A stretch of DNA of 64,000 nucleotides from Streptomyces cadmiisoli (GCF_003261055.1 NZ_CP030073.1:4588001-4652000); one strand, 5' to 3'. Shown: positions 1 to 12,990, counted from the stretch's first letter. Numbers and translations: made by a program. The notes: generated by a model not told the origin, from the letters alone.

Positions 1-546
1 GGCGGAGGCCACGATCGTGCAGATCCCGAGCGCGATGGAGAGCAGGAAGCTGACCTTCATCACGGACCACGGGTCGGCCTTGGACACCCGCAGCCGGGCC
101 TTGCGCACCCTGGGCGTGGTGCGGGCTCCGGTGCGCGGCCGCCGTACGGCGGCACCCGCCGCCGCCGGCGCACCGGCCGCGGCCGGGTAGGCCTGCGGCG
201 GGTGGTAGGGGCCGCCGGCCTGCTGCGGCTGGCGCTCCCCGGGAAGCGGGGACGCCGTCTGCTGCGGCGCGGCCGTCTGCGCCTGGGCGCCCTGAGCGGC
301 CGGGCCCGCCCCAGCCGCGTACTGCTGGGTCTGCGGGCCTCGGGTGTCCGTCACAGTTCCCCCCTGGGATCCATGAGTGTCGGGCGAGCGCGAGTCGGTC
401 GCATGGGGCTTTTTGATCGCTTGCAGATTGGTCGTCTGCGGATCCGTCGCCTGCGCGGCGGAGCCACGACCGCCGCCGTCCGTCGCCGGTCCGGTCGGGG
501 TACCGGCCGGAATGCCGGCCGATCCGGCGCCCGTGGCTCCGCTCAC
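1..546 (-). CDS. DUF3566 domain membrane protein, 5' part only (runs off the left edge)
   Basis: The frame is open from a GTG at 546 to the window edge, giving about 182 residues. The first ~145 residues are a Gly/Ala/Pro/Gln-rich, probably disordered cytoplasmic tail. After a basic stretch (RVRKARLRVSKADP) the first membrane segment begins (VMKVSFLLSIALGICTIVAS), as in the actinobacterial DUF3566 family found directly downstream of gyrA. Its function is unknown. The start lies 18 bases past the gyrA stop, with a GAGGAG-type ribosome site overlapping the gyrA end, so it is probably co-transcribed with gyrA. An in-frame GTG at 354 preceded by AGGGGGGA is an alternative start. Confidence 0.75.
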   Translation of the reverse strand, partial: MSGATGAGSAGIPAGTPTGPATDGGGRGSAAQATDPQTTNLQAIKKPHATDSRSPDTHGSQGGTVTDTRGPQTQQYAAGAGPAAQGAQAQTAAPQQTASPLPGERQPQQAGGPYHPPQAYPAAAGAPAAAGAAVRRPRTGARTTPRVRKARLRVSKADPWSVMKVSFLLSIALGICTIVASA

Positions 547-564
547 GCTGACTCACTCCTCGTG

Positions 565-3153
565 CTACTCGGCCGAGGGCGTCTCGCCCTCTTCCGTGCC
601 GTCGGGGACACCCTCGGCGGACTCGTCGGCGGCGATGTCGCCGTCGACCGCCTCCGCCTCGCGTCCCGCCTCGGCGTTACGAGCGATACCGACCACGGCA
701 TCGCGCTTGCCCAGATTGATCAGTTGGACGCCCATGGTGTCACGGCCCGTCTCCCTGACCTCGTTGACTCGCGTGCGAATCACACCGCCGGACAGCGTGA
801 TGGCGAGGATCTCGTCGGTCTCCTCGACCACCAGCGCGCCGACGAGCGACCCGCGGTCCTCGACGATCTTGGCAGCCTTGATGCCGAGGCCGCCGCGACC
901 TTGGACGCGGTACTCGTCGACAGCGGTCCGCTTCGCGTACCCGCCGTCTGTGGCAGTGAACACGAACGTACCGGGTCGAACAACATTCATCGAGAGCAGT
1001 TCGTCTCCCTCACGGAAACTCATGCCCTTCACACCCGATGTCGCACGTCCCATGGGCCGCAGTGTTTCGTCCGTCGCGGTGAACCTGATCGACTGCGCCT
1101 TCTTGCTGATCAGCAGAAGATCGTCGTCGGACGAGACGAGTTCGGCTCCGATCAGTTCGTCATCGGATCCGTCCTCACGCTCGCGAAGATTGATCGCGAT
1201 CACACCGCCGGAACGAGGCGAATCGTAATCCTTCAGAGGCGTCTTCTTGACCAGGCCGCCCTTCGTGGCCAGGACCAGGTACGGAACCGCCTCGTAGTCG
1301 CGGATGGCGAGGATCTCGGCGATCGACTCGTCCGGCTGGAAGGCCAGCAGGTTGGCGACGTGCTGGCCGCGCGCGTCCCGCCCGGCGTCCGGCAGCTCGT
1401 ACGCCTTGGCCCGGTAGACGCGGCCCTTGTTCGTGAAGAACAGCAGCCAGTGGTGCGTCGTCGACACGAAGAAGTGGTCGACGATGTCGTCCTCCTTCAG
1501 CTTCGTGCCGCGCACCCCCTTGCCGCCGCGCTTCTGGGCCCGGTAGTCGTCCGCCTTGGTGCGCTTGACGTAGCCGCCGCGCGTGACGGTGACGACGATG
1601 TCCTCCTCGGCGATGAGGTCCTCGATGGACATGTCACCGTCGTAGGGGATCAGCTGGGTCTTGCGGTCGTCGCCGTACTTCTCGACGATCGCGGCCAGCT
1701 CCTCGCTGACGATGCCGCGCTGGCGGACCGGCGAGGCGAGGATCTGGTTGTACTCGTTGATCTTCGCCTGGAGCTCGTCGTGCTCCTGGACGATCTTCTG
1801 GCGCTCCAGAGCGGCCAGCCGGCGCAGCTGCATCTCCAGGATCGCGTTGGCCTGGATCTCGTCGATCTCCAGGAGCGCCATCAGGCCCACGCGCGCGATC
1901 TCGACGGTGTCGCTGCGCCGGATGAGCGCGATGACCTCGTCGATGGCGTCCAGGGCCTTCAGCAGGCCACGCAGGATGTGTGCGCGCTCCTCGGCCTTGC
2001 GCAGCCGGAAGCGCGTACGGCGGACGACGACCTCGATCTGGTGCGTCACCCAGTGGCGGATGAACGCGTCCAGGGACAGCGTGCGCGGCACGCCGTCGAC
2101 CAGCGCCAGCATGTTCGCGCCGAAGTTGGTCTGGAGGTCGGTGTGCTTGTACAGGTTGTTCAGGACGACCTTGGCGACCGCGTCCCGCTTGAGGACGATC
2201 ACCAGGCGCTGGCCGGTGCGCGACGAGGTCTCGTCGCGGACGTCCGCGATGCCGCCGATCTTGCCGTCCTTCACCAGGTCGGCGATCTTCTGGGCGAGGT
2301 TGTCCGGGTTGACCTGGTAGGGCAGCTCGGTGACCACCAGGCACTGGCGGTTCTGGATCTCCTCGACCTCGACGACCGCGCGCATGGTGATGGACCCGCG
2401 GCCGGTGCGGTACGCCTCCTCGATGCCCTTGCGGCCCACGACGAGGGCGCCGGTCGGGAAGTCGGGGCCCTTGATGCGCTCGATCAGCGCGTCGAGCAGC
2501 TCCTCGTGCGAGGCGTCCGGGTGCTCCAGGTACCACTGGGCGCCGGACGCGACCTCGCGCAGGTTGTGCGACGGGATGTTGGTCGCCATGCCGACCGCGA
2601 TACCGGCCGAACCGTTGATCAGCAGGTTCGGGAAGCGGGACGGCAGGACGGTCGGCTCCTGGGAGCGGCCGTCGTAGTTGTCCGTGAAGTCGACGGTCTC
2701 CTCGTCGATGTCGCGGACCATCTCCATCGACAGCGGCGCCATCTTGCACTCGGTGTAGCGCATGGCCGCCGCCGGGTCGTTGCCCGGCGAGCCGAAGTTG
2801 CCGTTGGAGTCGACGAGCGGCATGCGCATCGCCCACGGCTGGGCGAGACGGACCAGCGCGTCGTAGATCGAGGAGTCGCCGTGCGGGTGGTAGTTGCCCA
2901 TGACGTCGCCGACCACACGGGCGCACTTGTAGAAGCCGCGCTCGGGGCGGTAGCCGCCGTCGTACATCGCGTACAGCACACGGCGGTGGACGGGCTTGAG
3001 GCCGTCCCGGACGTCCGGCAGCGCTCGGGAGACGATGACGGACATCGCGTAGTCGAGGTAGGAGCGCTGCATCTCCGTTTCGAGCCCGACGGGCTCGACG
3101 CGGAGGGTCTGGCCCTCGTCCTCAGGCGTGACAGGAGTGTTCTCGTCGGCCAT
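565..3153 (-). CDS. gyrA: DNA gyrase subunit A
   Basis: 862 residues, the usual actinobacterial length. GyrA is the breakage-reunion subunit of the A2B2 gyrase that introduces negative supercoils. The N-terminal winged-helix/tower part carries HPHGD at 89-93 and the active-site tyrosine in RYTE (Tyr133). Ser94 and Asp98 correspond to E. coli Ser83 and Asp87 in the quinolone-resistance region and are the sensitive-type residues. The C-terminal half carries the beta-propeller repeats, including the GyrA-box-like [10 protein letters not shown] about two-thirds along, and ends in an acidic tail. The ATG start lies 42 bases after the gyrB stop, so gyrB-gyrA form an operon. Confidence 0.98.
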   Translation of the reverse strand: MADENTPVTPEDEGQTLRVEPVGLETEMQRSYLDYAMSVIVSRALPDVRDGLKPVHRRVLYAMYDGGYRPERGFYKCARVVGDVMGNYHPHGDSSIYDALVRLAQPWAMRMPLVDSNGNFGSPGNDPAAAMRYTECKMAPLSMEMVRDIDEETVDFTDNYDGRSQEPTVLPSRFPNLLINGSAGIAVGMATNIPSHNLREVASGAQWYLEHPDASHEELLDALIERIKGPDFPTGALVVGRKGIEEAYRTGRGSITMRAVVEVEEIQNRQCLVVTELPYQVNPDNLAQKIADLVKDGKIGGIADVRDETSSRTGQRLVIVLKRDAVAKVVLNNLYKHTDLQTNFGANMLALVDGVPRTLSLDAFIRHWVTHQIEVVVRRTRFRLRKAEERAHILRGLLKALDAIDEVIALIRRSDTVEIARVGLMALLEIDEIQANAILEMQLRRLAALERQKIVQEHDELQAKINEYNQILASPVRQRGIVSEELAAIVEKYGDDRKTQLIPYDGDMSIEDLIAEEDIVVTVTRGGYVKRTKADDYRAQKRGGKGVRGTKLKEDDIVDHFFVSTTHHWLLFFTNKGRVYRAKAYELPDAGRDARGQHVANLLAFQPDESIAEILAIRDYEAVPYLVLATKGGLVKKTPLKDYDSPRSGGVIAINLREREDGSDDELIGAELVSSDDDLLLISKKAQSIRFTATDETLRPMGRATSGVKGMSFREGDELLSMNVVRPGTFVFTATDGGYAKRTAVDEYRVQGRGGLGIKAAKIVEDRGSLVGALVVEETDEILAITLSGGVIRTRVNEVRETGRDTMGVQLINLGKRDAVVGIARNAEAGREAEAVDGDIAADESAEGVPDGTEEGETPSAE

Positions 3154-3195
3154 TGCTGGTGAAGATCCTTCCTGATGCGGTCAGCTGAGACCGAC

Positions 3196-5693
<2,498 letters not shown>

Positions 5694-6221
5694 TCAGCCG
5701 TAGGTGTCGCCGGGACCGGTGCTGCCGGGGGCGCGCAGAGATCCGTAACGGCGGACGGGACCGCTCGGCCCGAACACCTTGATCTGCTTGACCGCGCCAT
5801 GACCGAGGTCCTCGTTGAGGCGCGCGACCAGCGTCGGCGCGAGGAGACGCAGGTTCGTCGCCCAGGCCGTGGAGTCGCAGCGCACGATCAGGACCCGCTC
5901 GTCCTCGTCGTACCTCTCCGGGACGCAGTGCTTGGCCACGTCCTCGCCCACGATCTGCGGCCAGCGGCCCATCACGCCGCCCACCGCGGCGGGGGCCTCC
6001 CAGCCGCGCTCGCTGATCAGCCGGTTGATCGCCGCGCCCAACGCCATGGGGTCACGGCCGTCGGCTCGCGCGCCGGAGCGCAGTCCGCCGCGCCGTGCCT
6101 GCTTCTTCTGCTGCGCGGCGTCCCCACGCGCGCGTGCCGCCTCCTTGGCCGCCCGCAGCGCCACGCGCGCGAGGTCGACTCCGGAGGGCCGCTCCCCGGG
6201 CGCCTGCCCGTCGCCGCTCAT
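5694..6221 (-). CDS. DUF721 / DciA-like protein
   Basis: 175 residues. It has a basic, low-complexity N-terminal half ([24 protein letters not shown]) and a C-terminal DUF721 domain ([21 protein letters not shown]... and [17 protein letters not shown]). DUF721 includes DciA, the replicative-helicase loader of bacteria that lack DnaC. The recF neighbour next to dnaN and dnaA fits a replication role, but that role is inferred here. The ATG overlaps the recF stop by four bases (ATGA), so the two are translationally coupled. Confidence 0.85.
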   Translation of the reverse strand: MSGDGQAPGERPSGVDLARVALRAAKEAARARGDAAQQKKQARRGGLRSGARADGRDPMALGAAINRLISERGWEAPAAVGGVMGRWPQIVGEDVAKHCVPERYDEDERVLIVRCDSTAWATNLRLLAPTLVARLNEDLGHGAVKQIKVFGPSGPVRRYGSLRAPGSTGPGDTYG

Positions 6222-7339
6222 ACGCGCTCCACCGCCCCGTCGGCCACCGCGTACCGGGCGCCCGTCAGCACGTGCGGTACGTCGTCGTCGACCGCGGCGG
6301 TCACCAGGACCTGCTCACCGGGCGCGACCAGTTCGGCCAGCCGCTCACGGCGGCGGGTGTCCAGCTCGGCGAAGACGTCGTCGAGGATCAGCACCGGCTC
6401 GTTGCCCTCGGCCCGCAGCAGGTCGTACGACGCGAGTCGCAGCGCCAGCGCGTAGGACCAGGACTCGCCGTGGGAGGCGTATCCCTTGGCCGGCAGCTGA
6501 CCGAGTTTGAGATTCATATCGTCCCGATGGGGACCGACGAGGGTCACGCCCCGTTCGATCTCCTGCTTGCGGGCGTCCGCCAGCGCGGCCATCACCTGCT
6601 CGTACAGGGCCTCGCGCGTGTGGGCGTCACCGGGCGACGACGGCTTGTACTCCAGGGCGACGGGTCCGCCGCCCGGCGCCAGCTGCTCGTACGCCTTGTC
6701 GGCGAGCGGCTGGAGCGCCGCGATCAGGTCCAGACGGTGGGCCAGCAGTTCGGCACCGGCCCGCGCGAGGTGCTGGTCCCACACGTCGAGGGTGGACAGG
6801 TCCATCGCCCGGCCCCCGTGGCGGCGGGCCAGCGCGGTCGACTTCAGCAGGGTGTTGCGCTGCTTGAGGACCCGGTCGTAGTCGGAGCGGACGGCGGCCA
6901 TGCGCGGGGAGCGGGCGGTGATCAGCTCGTCGAGGAAGCGGCGCCGCTCGCCGGGGTCGCCCTTGACCAGGGCGAGGTCCTCCGGCGCGAACAGCACGGT
7001 ACGCACGATGCCGAGCACGTCACGCGGTCTGACCTGCGACGACCGGTTGATGCGGGCGCGGTTGGCCTTGCCCGGGTTCAGCTCCAGCTCGACCAGCTGC
7101 TGCCGGTCGCCCTGGCGGACCTGCGCCCGGACGACCGCGCGGTCGGCGCCCATACGGACGAGCGGGGCGTCGGAGGAGACGCGGTGGCTGCCCAGGGTGG
7201 CCAGGTAGCCGACGGCCTCGACGAGGTTCGTCTTGCCCTGTCCGTTGGGGCCGACGAAGGCCGTGACACCCGGGTCGAGCGGGACCTCGGCCCGGGTGTA
7301 CGAGCGGAAGTCGGCCAGCGACAGATGCGTGACGTGCAT
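6218..7339 (-). CDS. recF: DNA replication and repair protein RecF
   Basis: 373 residues, normal for RecF. It is an SMC-like ATPase that helps load RecA at gapped DNA with RecO and RecR. The Walker A loop GPNGQGKTN is at 30-38. The ABC-type signature region ([12 protein letters not shown]) lies mid-protein and Walker B ([12 protein letters not shown]) is near residue 310. It is followed directly by the overlapping DUF721 gene. It lies about 60 bases from the gnd stop, in an interval that holds two DnaA-box-like nonamers. Confidence 0.97.
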   Translation of the reverse strand: MHVTHLSLADFRSYTRAEVPLDPGVTAFVGPNGQGKTNLVEAVGYLATLGSHRVSSDAPLVRMGADRAVVRAQVRQGDRQQLVELELNPGKANRARINRSSQVRPRDVLGIVRTVLFAPEDLALVKGDPGERRRFLDELITARSPRMAAVRSDYDRVLKQRNTLLKSTALARRHGGRAMDLSTLDVWDQHLARAGAELLAHRLDLIAALQPLADKAYEQLAPGGGPVALEYKPSSPGDAHTREALYEQVMAALADARKQEIERGVTLVGPHRDDMNLKLGQLPAKGYASHGESWSYALALRLASYDLLRAEGNEPVLILDDVFAELDTRRRERLAELVAPGEQVLVTAAVDDDVPHVLTGARYAVADGAVERV

Positions 7340-7387
7340 GGTCGGTCGCCGACCTCCCGCGGCGTTGTGGATCCCGGCCTCGTGGCC

Positions 7388-7404
7388 TGTGGATCTGTGG
7401 ATTA
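7388..7404. promoter_or_regulatory. Two overlapping DnaA-box-like nonamers between recF and gnd
   Basis: TGTGGATCT at 7388-7396 and TGTGGATTA at 7396-7404 share one base and run in the same orientation. The second overlaps the gnd stop codon. Both keep the invariant TGTGGA core of Streptomyces DnaA boxes. They may titrate DnaA or be chance matches in an origin-proximal region; binding is inferred. Confidence 0.45.
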
Positions 7405-8277
7405 CTTCTTCTCGACCGCGTGGCCGCCGAACTGGTTCCGCAGCGCCGCGATCATCTTCATCTGCGGGGAGTCCTCCTGTCGCGAGGCGAACCGCGCGAA
7501 GAGGGAGGCCGTGATCGCGGGCAGCGGCACGGCGTTGTCGATGGCGGCTTCCACAGTCCAGCGGCCCTCGCCGGAGTCCTGTGCATAACCCTTGAGCCCG
7601 TCCAGGTGCTCGTCCTCGTCGAGGGCGTTGACCGCGAGGTCGAGGAGCCAGGAGCGGATGACGGTGCCCTCCTGCCAGGAGCGGAAGACCTCCCGGACGT
7701 CGGTCACCGAGTCGACCTTCTCCAGCAGCTCCCAGCCCTCGGCGTAGGCCTGCATCATGGCGTACTCGATGCCGTTGTGGACCATCTTCGCGAAGTGGCC
7801 CGCGCCGACCTTGCCCGCGTGCACCGCGCCGAAGTCGCCCTCCGGCTTGAGCGCGTCGAAGAACGGCTGCACCTTGGCGACGTTCTCCGCGTCGCCGCCG
7901 TACATCAGCGCGTAGCCGTTCTCCAGGCCCCAGACACCGCCGGAGACGCCGCAGTCGACGAAACCTATGCCCTTGGCGGCCAGCTCACCGGCGTGCTTCT
8001 CGTCGTCGGTCCAGCGCGAGTTCCCGCCGTCCACGACGACGTCGCCCGGCTCCAGGAGCTCGGCCAGCTCGTCGATGGTCGACTGGGTGGGCGCCCCGGC
8101 GGGGACCATCACCCACACCACCCGCGGGCCGGGGAGCTTGCCCACAAGCTCCTCCAGGCTGTGGACATCGGCGAGATCCGCGTTGCGGTCGTATCCGATG
8201 ACGGTGTGGCCTGCGCGGCGGATCCGCTCGCGCATGTTGCCGCCCATCTTGCCGAGGCCGACGAGACCGAGCTCCAT
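7402..8277 (-). CDS. gnd: 6-phosphogluconate dehydrogenase, short (decarboxylating) form
   Basis: 291 residues, matching the short bacterial 6PGDH class rather than the ~470-residue long form. It oxidatively decarboxylates 6-phosphogluconate to ribulose 5-phosphate in the pentose phosphate pathway. The N-terminal Rossmann motif [12 protein letters not shown] is at about 4-15, the substrate-binding DGGNSRW is near 86, and the catalytic region [20 protein letters not shown] is near 167. Coenzyme preference cannot be decided by eye. Its position between recF and dnaN is a shared feature of Streptomyces origins. Confidence 0.93.
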   Translation of the reverse strand: MELGLVGLGKMGGNMRERIRRAGHTVIGYDRNADLADVHSLEELVGKLPGPRVVWVMVPAGAPTQSTIDELAELLEPGDVVVDGGNSRWTDDEKHAGELAAKGIGFVDCGVSGGVWGLENGYALMYGGDAENVAKVQPFFDALKPEGDFGAVHAGKVGAGHFAKMVHNGIEYAMMQAYAEGWELLEKVDSVTDVREVFRSWQEGTVIRSWLLDLAVNALDEDEHLDGLKGYAQDSGEGRWTVEAAIDNAVPLPAITASLFARFASRQEDSPQMKMIAALRNQFGGHAVEKK

Positions 8278-8422
8278 CAGTTGTGTTCCTTAAGTGCGAC
8301 TGGTTTGCGACGTGGCGTGAGGCACTCTCGTACCCGTGTCCGAGCCTAAACCCGGACTCTCGCGCACAGCTGTGGGCACAGGCGCTCAAACGTACGCCCT
8401 CACCTGCGGCTTCGCCCGCCCC

Positions 8423-8455
8423 GTGATCCACAGGACCCGGAGGCCTGTGGATCAC
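8423..8455. terminator. Hairpin downstream of dnaN made from two inverted DnaA-box-like sequences
   Basis: A perfect 12-bp inverted repeat, GTGATCCACAGG (8423-8434) and CCTGTGGATCAC (8444-8455), with a 9-base loop lies 23 bases after the dnaN stop. Each arm contains a DnaA-box-like TGTGGATCA. It can act as a dnaN terminator, as DnaA binding sites, or as both. Confidence 0.5.
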
Positions 8456-8477
8456 CGGGACCGTCGCGCGCCCGGCG

Positions 8478-9608
8478 TCAGCCGCTGAGCCGCACCGGCA
8501 TGATCAGGTACTTGTAGGCCTCGTCCGCCTCGGCGTCCAGCGCCGGCTTGCCGCTGAGCAGCGCGGGCTTGGTGGACGTCGTGAAGGACAGCTGGGCCAC
8601 CGGCGAGTCGATGGCGCTCAGGCCGTCCAGCAGGAACGTCGGGTTGAAGGCGATGGAGATGTCGTCGCCCTCCAGCTGGGCGTCGACCCTTTCCACAGCC
8701 TGTGCGTCGTCGCTGGAGCCGGCCTCCAGGATCAGCACGCCCTGCTCGAAGCTGAGCCGCACCGGGGTGTTCCGCTCCGCGACCAGGGCCACGCGCTTGA
8801 CCGCCTCGACGAACGGCGCGGTCTCGATCACGGCGACGCTGTTGAACTCCGTCGGGAACAGCGTGCGGTACTTCGGGAGGTCGCCCTCCAGCAGGCGGGT
8901 CGTGGTGCGTCGCCCCGCGCCCTCGAAGCCGATCAGGCCCTCGCCCGCACCCGAGCCGGACAGCGCCAGCGTGACGCTGTCGCCGCTGGTGAGCGCCTTG
9001 GCGGTGTCCAGGAGCGTCTTGGCGGGCACCAGGGCGACCGCGGAGGCGTCCGGGTTCTCCGGCTTCCACAGGAACTCGCGGACCGCGAAGCGGTACCGGT
9101 CGGTGGAGGCGAGCGTGACCCGGTCGCCCTCGATCTCGATGCGCACACCGGTGAGGACGGGCAGCGTGTCGTCACGGCCGGCCGCGATGGCGACCTGGGA
9201 GGCCGCGGCGGCGAAGACCTCGCCGGGGACGGTGCCCGTGGCGTTCGGCATCTGCGGCAGTGCCGGGTACTCCTCCACAGGCAGGGTGTGGAGTGTGAAT
9301 CGCGAGGAGCCGCAGACCACCGTCGCCCGTACACCGTCTGTGGAAATCTCCACCGGGCGGTTGGGGAGGGCGCGGGAGATGTCGGCGAGCAGCCGGCCGG
9401 AGACGAGGACCGTGCCCTCCTCCTCGACCTCCGCCTCGACCGAGACCCGGGCGGAGACCTCGTAGTCGAAGCTGGACAGGCTCAGCTGGCCGTCCTCCGC
9501 CTTCAGCAGCAGGCCGGCGAGGACAGGCGCCGGCGGACGGGCCGGAAGGCTGCGTGCCGCCCAGGCCACTGCCTCCGCGAGTACGTCGCGTTCCACCCGG
9601 ATCTTCAC
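8478..9608 (-). CDS. dnaN: DNA polymerase III beta subunit (sliding clamp)
   Basis: 376 residues from a GTG at 9608 with AGGAGG eight bases upstream; the frame extends further upstream but without homology. It forms the ring-shaped processivity clamp for DNA polymerase III and binds clamp-interacting proteins. The three-domain clamp fold is recognisable from MKIRVERDVLAEAVAWAARSLP at the start to the conserved end (YKYLIMPVRLSG). oriC lies immediately upstream, so its promoter lies within or beside the origin. Confidence 0.98.
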   Translation of the reverse strand: MKIRVERDVLAEAVAWAARSLPARPPAPVLAGLLLKAEDGQLSLSSFDYEVSARVSVEAEVEEEGTVLVSGRLLADISRALPNRPVEISTDGVRATVVCGSSRFTLHTLPVEEYPALPQMPNATGTVPGEVFAAAASQVAIAAGRDDTLPVLTGVRIEIEGDRVTLASTDRYRFAVREFLWKPENPDASAVALVPAKTLLDTAKALTSGDSVTLALSGSGAGEGLIGFEGAGRRTTTRLLEGDLPKYRTLFPTEFNSVAVIETAPFVEAVKRVALVAERNTPVRLSFEQGVLILEAGSSDDAQAVERVDAQLEGDDISIAFNPTFLLDGLSAIDSPVAQLSFTTSTKPALLSGKPALDAEADEAYKYLIMPVRLSG

Positions 9609-10466
9609 TGTTGCCGCCTCCTGCTGTTGCCGGCGCTTCTCGCCCTGCCTGGCTTCGTCGTCTGTCTCGGTGTCGTCGTCCCCGGCGAGGGGAAGGCCAC
9701 CGGGGAACAGTCTGACGCACCGCACTGACAGTAGGTGCCTCTCGGGGTCAAGTCGTGACGAGGGGCAGCCGGGCGCCGAAGAGCGAGTTGTGCACAGGAC
9801 CCACTTCGAAACGGATTCTTCGCTCTTACTGGTCGGGAGTAGTAGTAGGGGCTGTGGATACCGTGGATAACTACGTTTTCCCAGCTCAGAGCGGAAATTT
9901 TGTCCACTGGCCCTGTGGGCGACGGCGGTGGACAACCGGGGCCCGCTGTGGAGAACGGAAAGTTCTGCACACCCCGTGCACAGGGAGAGGCGACTTCTCC
10001 CCAGCGCTGTCCCCAGCTTTACCCACCTTTCCCACAGGCCAACCCGGCACCTTGGTGTGACGCCTTTCACTCGACCCGGTGACGAGGCGCGTCGCGTTGC
10101 CGAACAGTGGACAGAGATGTGGAGAAGACCGCGATCGCTGGGGACAACCCGGCTCAACCTGTGGGTTGGTGGTGGACAACTCGGTGCACAGGTTGTGGAT
10201 CACCGCGCTGTCCACAGTCTGTGGAGATCCTTCGTCCACCAATCCACAACCACCTGACCTGGTCTGATGGTCTTTCAACCGGGGCGGCTGTGGAAATTAT
10301 CTGGACAACTTCCCGGTCCCCAGGATGTGGACGGCAGAAACTCACCGAATCTGTGGAGAGCGGCCGTAACCCGGCACGTATTCGAACAGCGGGTGGCGGC
10401 GGGACGACGAAGGGCGCCCCGGGGATCCGTCCCCCGGGGCGCCCTGACGCCGTGACTGCGGCTCGG
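9609..10466. other. oriC: Chromosomal replication origin oriC
   Basis: This 858-bp gene-free interval between dnaN and dnaA holds about 18 DnaA-box-like nonamers. Forward TGTGGA-type boxes start at 9853, 9862, 9927, 9947, 10106, 10118, 10139, 10171, 10194, 10220, 10289, 10300, 10326 and 10352. Inverse TCCACA-type boxes start at 9900, 10208, 10232 and 10240. They form two clusters (9853-9955 and 10106-10360) separated by about 150 bp. The best matches to the Streptomyces consensus include CTGTCCACA (10208) and TTGTCCACT (9900). The number and two-cluster layout agree with published Streptomyces origins. No long AT-rich unwinding element is obvious; the lowest-GC stretch is about 9800-9900. Confidence 0.95.
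10411..10445 (-). terminator. dnaA transcription terminator
   Basis: AGGGCGCCCCGGGG (10411-10424) pairs perfectly with CCCCGGGGCGCCCT (10432-10445) around a 7-base loop, beginning 21 bases past the dnaA stop. There is no U tract, as is common in Streptomyces. It would keep dnaA transcription out of oriC. Confidence 0.75.
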
Positions 10467-12455
10467 TCAGCCGTTCTTGATGCGGTTGGTCAGCTCGGTG
10501 ACCTGGTTGTAGATGGAGCGCCGCTCGGCCATCAGATTGCGGATCTTGCGGTCGGCGTGCATCACCGTCGTGTGGTCGCGGCCGCCGAACAGCGCGCCGA
10601 TCTTCGGCAGCGACAGGTCCGTCAGCTCGCGGCACAGGTACATCGCGATCTGCCGGGCCGTCACGAGCGCCCGCCCGCGCGAGGTTCCACACAGGTCTTC
10701 CACCGTCAGACCGAAGTAGTCGGCCGTCGCGCCCATGATGGCCGTCGAGGTGATCTCGGGCGCCGAGTCCTCACCCCCGGGGATCAGGTCCTTCAGGACG
10801 ATCTCCGTCAGACCCAGGTCGACCGGCTGCCGGTTGAGCGACGCGAACGCCGTCACACGGATCAGCGCGCCCTCCAGCTCGCGGATGTTGCGCGAGATCC
10901 GGGAGGCGATGAACTCCAGCACCTCCGGCGGGGCGTTGAGCTGCTCCTGCACCGCCTTCTTGCGCAGGATCGCGATCCGGGTCTCCAGCTCGGGCGGCTG
11001 GACGTCCGTGATCAGGCCCCACTCGAAGCGGTTCCGCAGCCGGTCCTCGAGCGTCACCAGCTGCTTGGGCGGCCGGTCGCTGGACAGGACGATCTGCTTG
11101 TTCGCGTTGTGGAGCGTGTTGAAGGTGTGGAAGAACTCCTCCTGCGTCGACTCCTTGTCCGCCAGGAACTGGATGTCGTCGACGAGCAGGATGTCCATCT
11201 CGCGGTAGCGCTTGCGGAAGCTGTCGCCCTTGCCGTCGCGGATGGAGTTGATGAACTCGTTGGTGAACTCCTCCGAGCTCACGTAGCGCACGCGCGTGCC
11301 GGGGTACAGGCTGCGCGCGTAGTGCCCGATCGCGTGCAGCAGGTGCGTCTTGCCGAGTCCCGACTCCCCGTAGATGAACAGGGGGTTGTACGCCTTCGCA
11401 GGCGCCTCGGCGACGGCGACCGCGGCCGCGTGCGCGAAGCGGTTCGAGGCGCCGATGACGAACGTGTCGAAGAGGTACTTCGGGTTCAGCCGCGCGGTCG
11501 GCTCGCCGGGGCCGCTCGCCGGCGCGGGCTTCGCGGCCAGCGGTCCCGGGGCACCGCTCGACGCGGGCAGTGAGGCGCCGACCGGACCACCGCGATGCGC
11601 CTGCGCGCCGCCCGACGGCGGGTCGGGCAGCTCGCGCCGGGTGTCGCGCTGGTCGTAATCGCCGTGCCCCGGGTCGTAGTCGGAGCGCTGCTGGTCGTAC
11701 GGGGGGCGCTCGCCGCCCTGCGGGCGGTAGTCCTGCGCGGGCGGCCCGTAGGAGTCCTGGCCCGCGGACCCGTAGGAGTCGCGGGGCGGTGCGCCGTACG
11801 AGTCCTGCGGTCGGTTGCCGTAGGAGTCCTGCGCGTGTGATCCGTAGGACTCCGGTCCGTGTGATCCGTAGGAGTCCTGCGGGCGGGAGCCGTACGCGTC
11901 CTGCGGCGGGGTGGCGTAGGGGTCCCGCTCCGGGAAGCCGAGGCGCGGCTGCTGCCAGCCGTACTCGTCCTGCGTCGGCCGCGGCCAGGCGCCCGGCTCC
12001 GGCCGCTGGTACTCCGACGGGTAGGCGGGACGGGGCGTGGGCAGCTGGTCACCGGACGGGCCCGGGTGCTGTTCGGCGCGGTGCCGTCCGTAGCCGTCGT
12101 ACTGGCCGGCCGGCGGCGAGGGGAGCTCCGGCTCCTCGTAGCGCTGCTGGGGCGGGACGGTCGGGGCCGGAGGCTCGCCGGCGGAGTCGTCGACGGTGAT
12201 CGCGATCCGGATCGGGCGGCCGCACTCACGGCTCAGCGTCTCGCTCACGATCGGCGCGAGCCGGCCTTCGAGCACGCCCTTCGCAAACTCGTTCGGTACG
12301 GCGAGCAGGGCGGTGTCGGCGACCAGCGCGAGCGGCTGGCAGCGCCGGATCCAGTGCTCGTCCTTCGCCTCCACACCCTGTGCGCGGCCCTCACCGAGGA
12401 GCTGCTCGAGAACTCGTGGCCACACTGCGGCAAGATCGGCAGGTACGTCAGCCAC
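10467..12455 (-). CDS. dnaA: Chromosomal replication initiator protein DnaA
   Basis: 662 residues from a GTG at 12455. Domain I (about 1-90) is the DnaA/DnaB interaction module. Domain II (about 90-310) is very long, as in other Streptomyces DnaA proteins, acidic and disordered; residues ~178-240 hold eight tandem DSYG-like repeats. The AAA+ domain III has Walker A GESGLGKT near 360 and Walker [10 protein letters not shown]. Domain IV carries the DnaA-box-binding signature [15 protein letters not shown] near the C-terminus. It binds the oriC boxes and opens the origin. Its promoter is flanked by two DnaA boxes, which fits the autorepression known in Streptomyces. Confidence 0.98.
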   Translation of the reverse strand: MADVPADLAAVWPRVLEQLLGEGRAQGVEAKDEHWIRRCQPLALVADTALLAVPNEFAKGVLEGRLAPIVSETLSRECGRPIRIAITVDDSAGEPPAPTVPPQQRYEEPELPSPPAGQYDGYGRHRAEQHPGPSGDQLPTPRPAYPSEYQRPEPGAWPRPTQDEYGWQQPRLGFPERDPYATPPQDAYGSRPQDSYGSHGPESYGSHAQDSYGNRPQDSYGAPPRDSYGSAGQDSYGPPAQDYRPQGGERPPYDQQRSDYDPGHGDYDQRDTRRELPDPPSGGAQAHRGGPVGASLPASSGAPGPLAAKPAPASGPGEPTARLNPKYLFDTFVIGASNRFAHAAAVAVAEAPAKAYNPLFIYGESGLGKTHLLHAIGHYARSLYPGTRVRYVSSEEFTNEFINSIRDGKGDSFRKRYREMDILLVDDIQFLADKESTQEEFFHTFNTLHNANKQIVLSSDRPPKQLVTLEDRLRNRFEWGLITDVQPPELETRIAILRKKAVQEQLNAPPEVLEFIASRISRNIRELEGALIRVTAFASLNRQPVDLGLTEIVLKDLIPGGEDSAPEITSTAIMGATADYFGLTVEDLCGTSRGRALVTARQIAMYLCRELTDLSLPKIGALFGGRDHTTVMHADRKIRNLMAERRSIYNQVTELTNRIKNG

Positions 12456-12556
12456 AGGGCACGCTCTCTCACGGGTCCCACGAACGTGTGGTTGTGGGAC
12501 GGGTCGGGATGTAAATCGGGTTCCGCAGGGATATGGGAACGAATCGGAGTCCAGCC

Positions 12557-12611
12557 ACGGTAGTCAGGGCGACGGGTACGGTTCAAGTTGTTGTCCCCAG
12601 CCTGTGGACAG
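12557..12611 (-). promoter_or_regulatory. dnaA promoter with two DnaA boxes
   Basis: On the minus strand TTGAAC (complement of 12581-12586) and TACCGT (complement of 12557-12562) are 18 bases apart, a good HrdB-type promoter about 100 bases before the dnaA start. Immediately upstream of the -35 are box-like TTGTCCCCA (12591-12599) and TGTGGACAG (12603-12611), in opposite orientation. Published Streptomyces dnaA promoters carry two DnaA boxes and are repressed by DnaA; the same control is inferred here. Confidence 0.75.
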
Positions 12612-12632
12612 TGTCTCCCCGGCACCGCTGGT

Positions 12633-12662
12633 TTGACCGGATGGCGTAGCCGCGCGTACCGT
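12633..12662 (+). promoter_or_regulatory. Candidate rpmH promoter
   Basis: TTGACC (12633-12638) and TACCGT (12657-12662) are separated by 18 bases and lie about 170 bases before rpmH. The -10 is identical to that of the divergent dnaA promoter. The remaining rpmH leader (12663-12831) holds no obvious hairpin. Confidence 0.65.
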
Positions 12663-12831
12663 AACCAGGTCGAGTTGTCGATGGCTGCTGCCGCCTGCCT
12701 CCGATGGGCACAGATCGCGTTCAAGGTGATCGGAAAGCGGTGCACTCGGGCGTTACTGCGAGCTACTCGTGGGCGCACGGTGACAGCCAGGACGGCACCC
12801 CGCCACCTTCGATTTCTTCTGGAGCCCCCGA

Positions 12832-12969
12832 GTGAGCAAGCGCACCTTCCAGCCGAACAACCGTCGTCGCGCGAAGACCCACGGCTTCCGGCTGCGTATG
12901 CGCACCCGTGCCGGCCGCGCGATTCTCGCGTCCCGCCGTAGCAAGGGTCGCGCCCGTCTGTCCGCCTGA
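12832..12969 (+). CDS. rpmH: 50S ribosomal protein L34
   Basis: A 45-residue GTG-started reading frame, [18 protein letters not shown]..., with the invariant basic L34 sequence ending in GRARLSA. This is the standard length. It lies 21 bases before rnpA and, as in most bacteria, precedes the RNase P protein gene. L34 sits in the large ribosomal subunit close to 23S rRNA. Confidence 0.98.
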   Translation: MSKRTFQPNNRRRAKTHGFRLRMRTRAGRAILASRRSKGRARLSA

Positions 12970-12990
12970 TTCCGATCAGGTCATGACGTC

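Noticed and set aside
202..3162. 986-codon open frame on the plus strand across gyrA
   Set aside because: An antisense frame kept open by high GC; the minus strand encodes full-length GyrA with all motifs.
9600..10466. CRISPR-like repeat array in oriC
   Set aside because: The repeated nonamers are degenerate, in both orientations and unevenly spaced, as expected for DnaA boxes.
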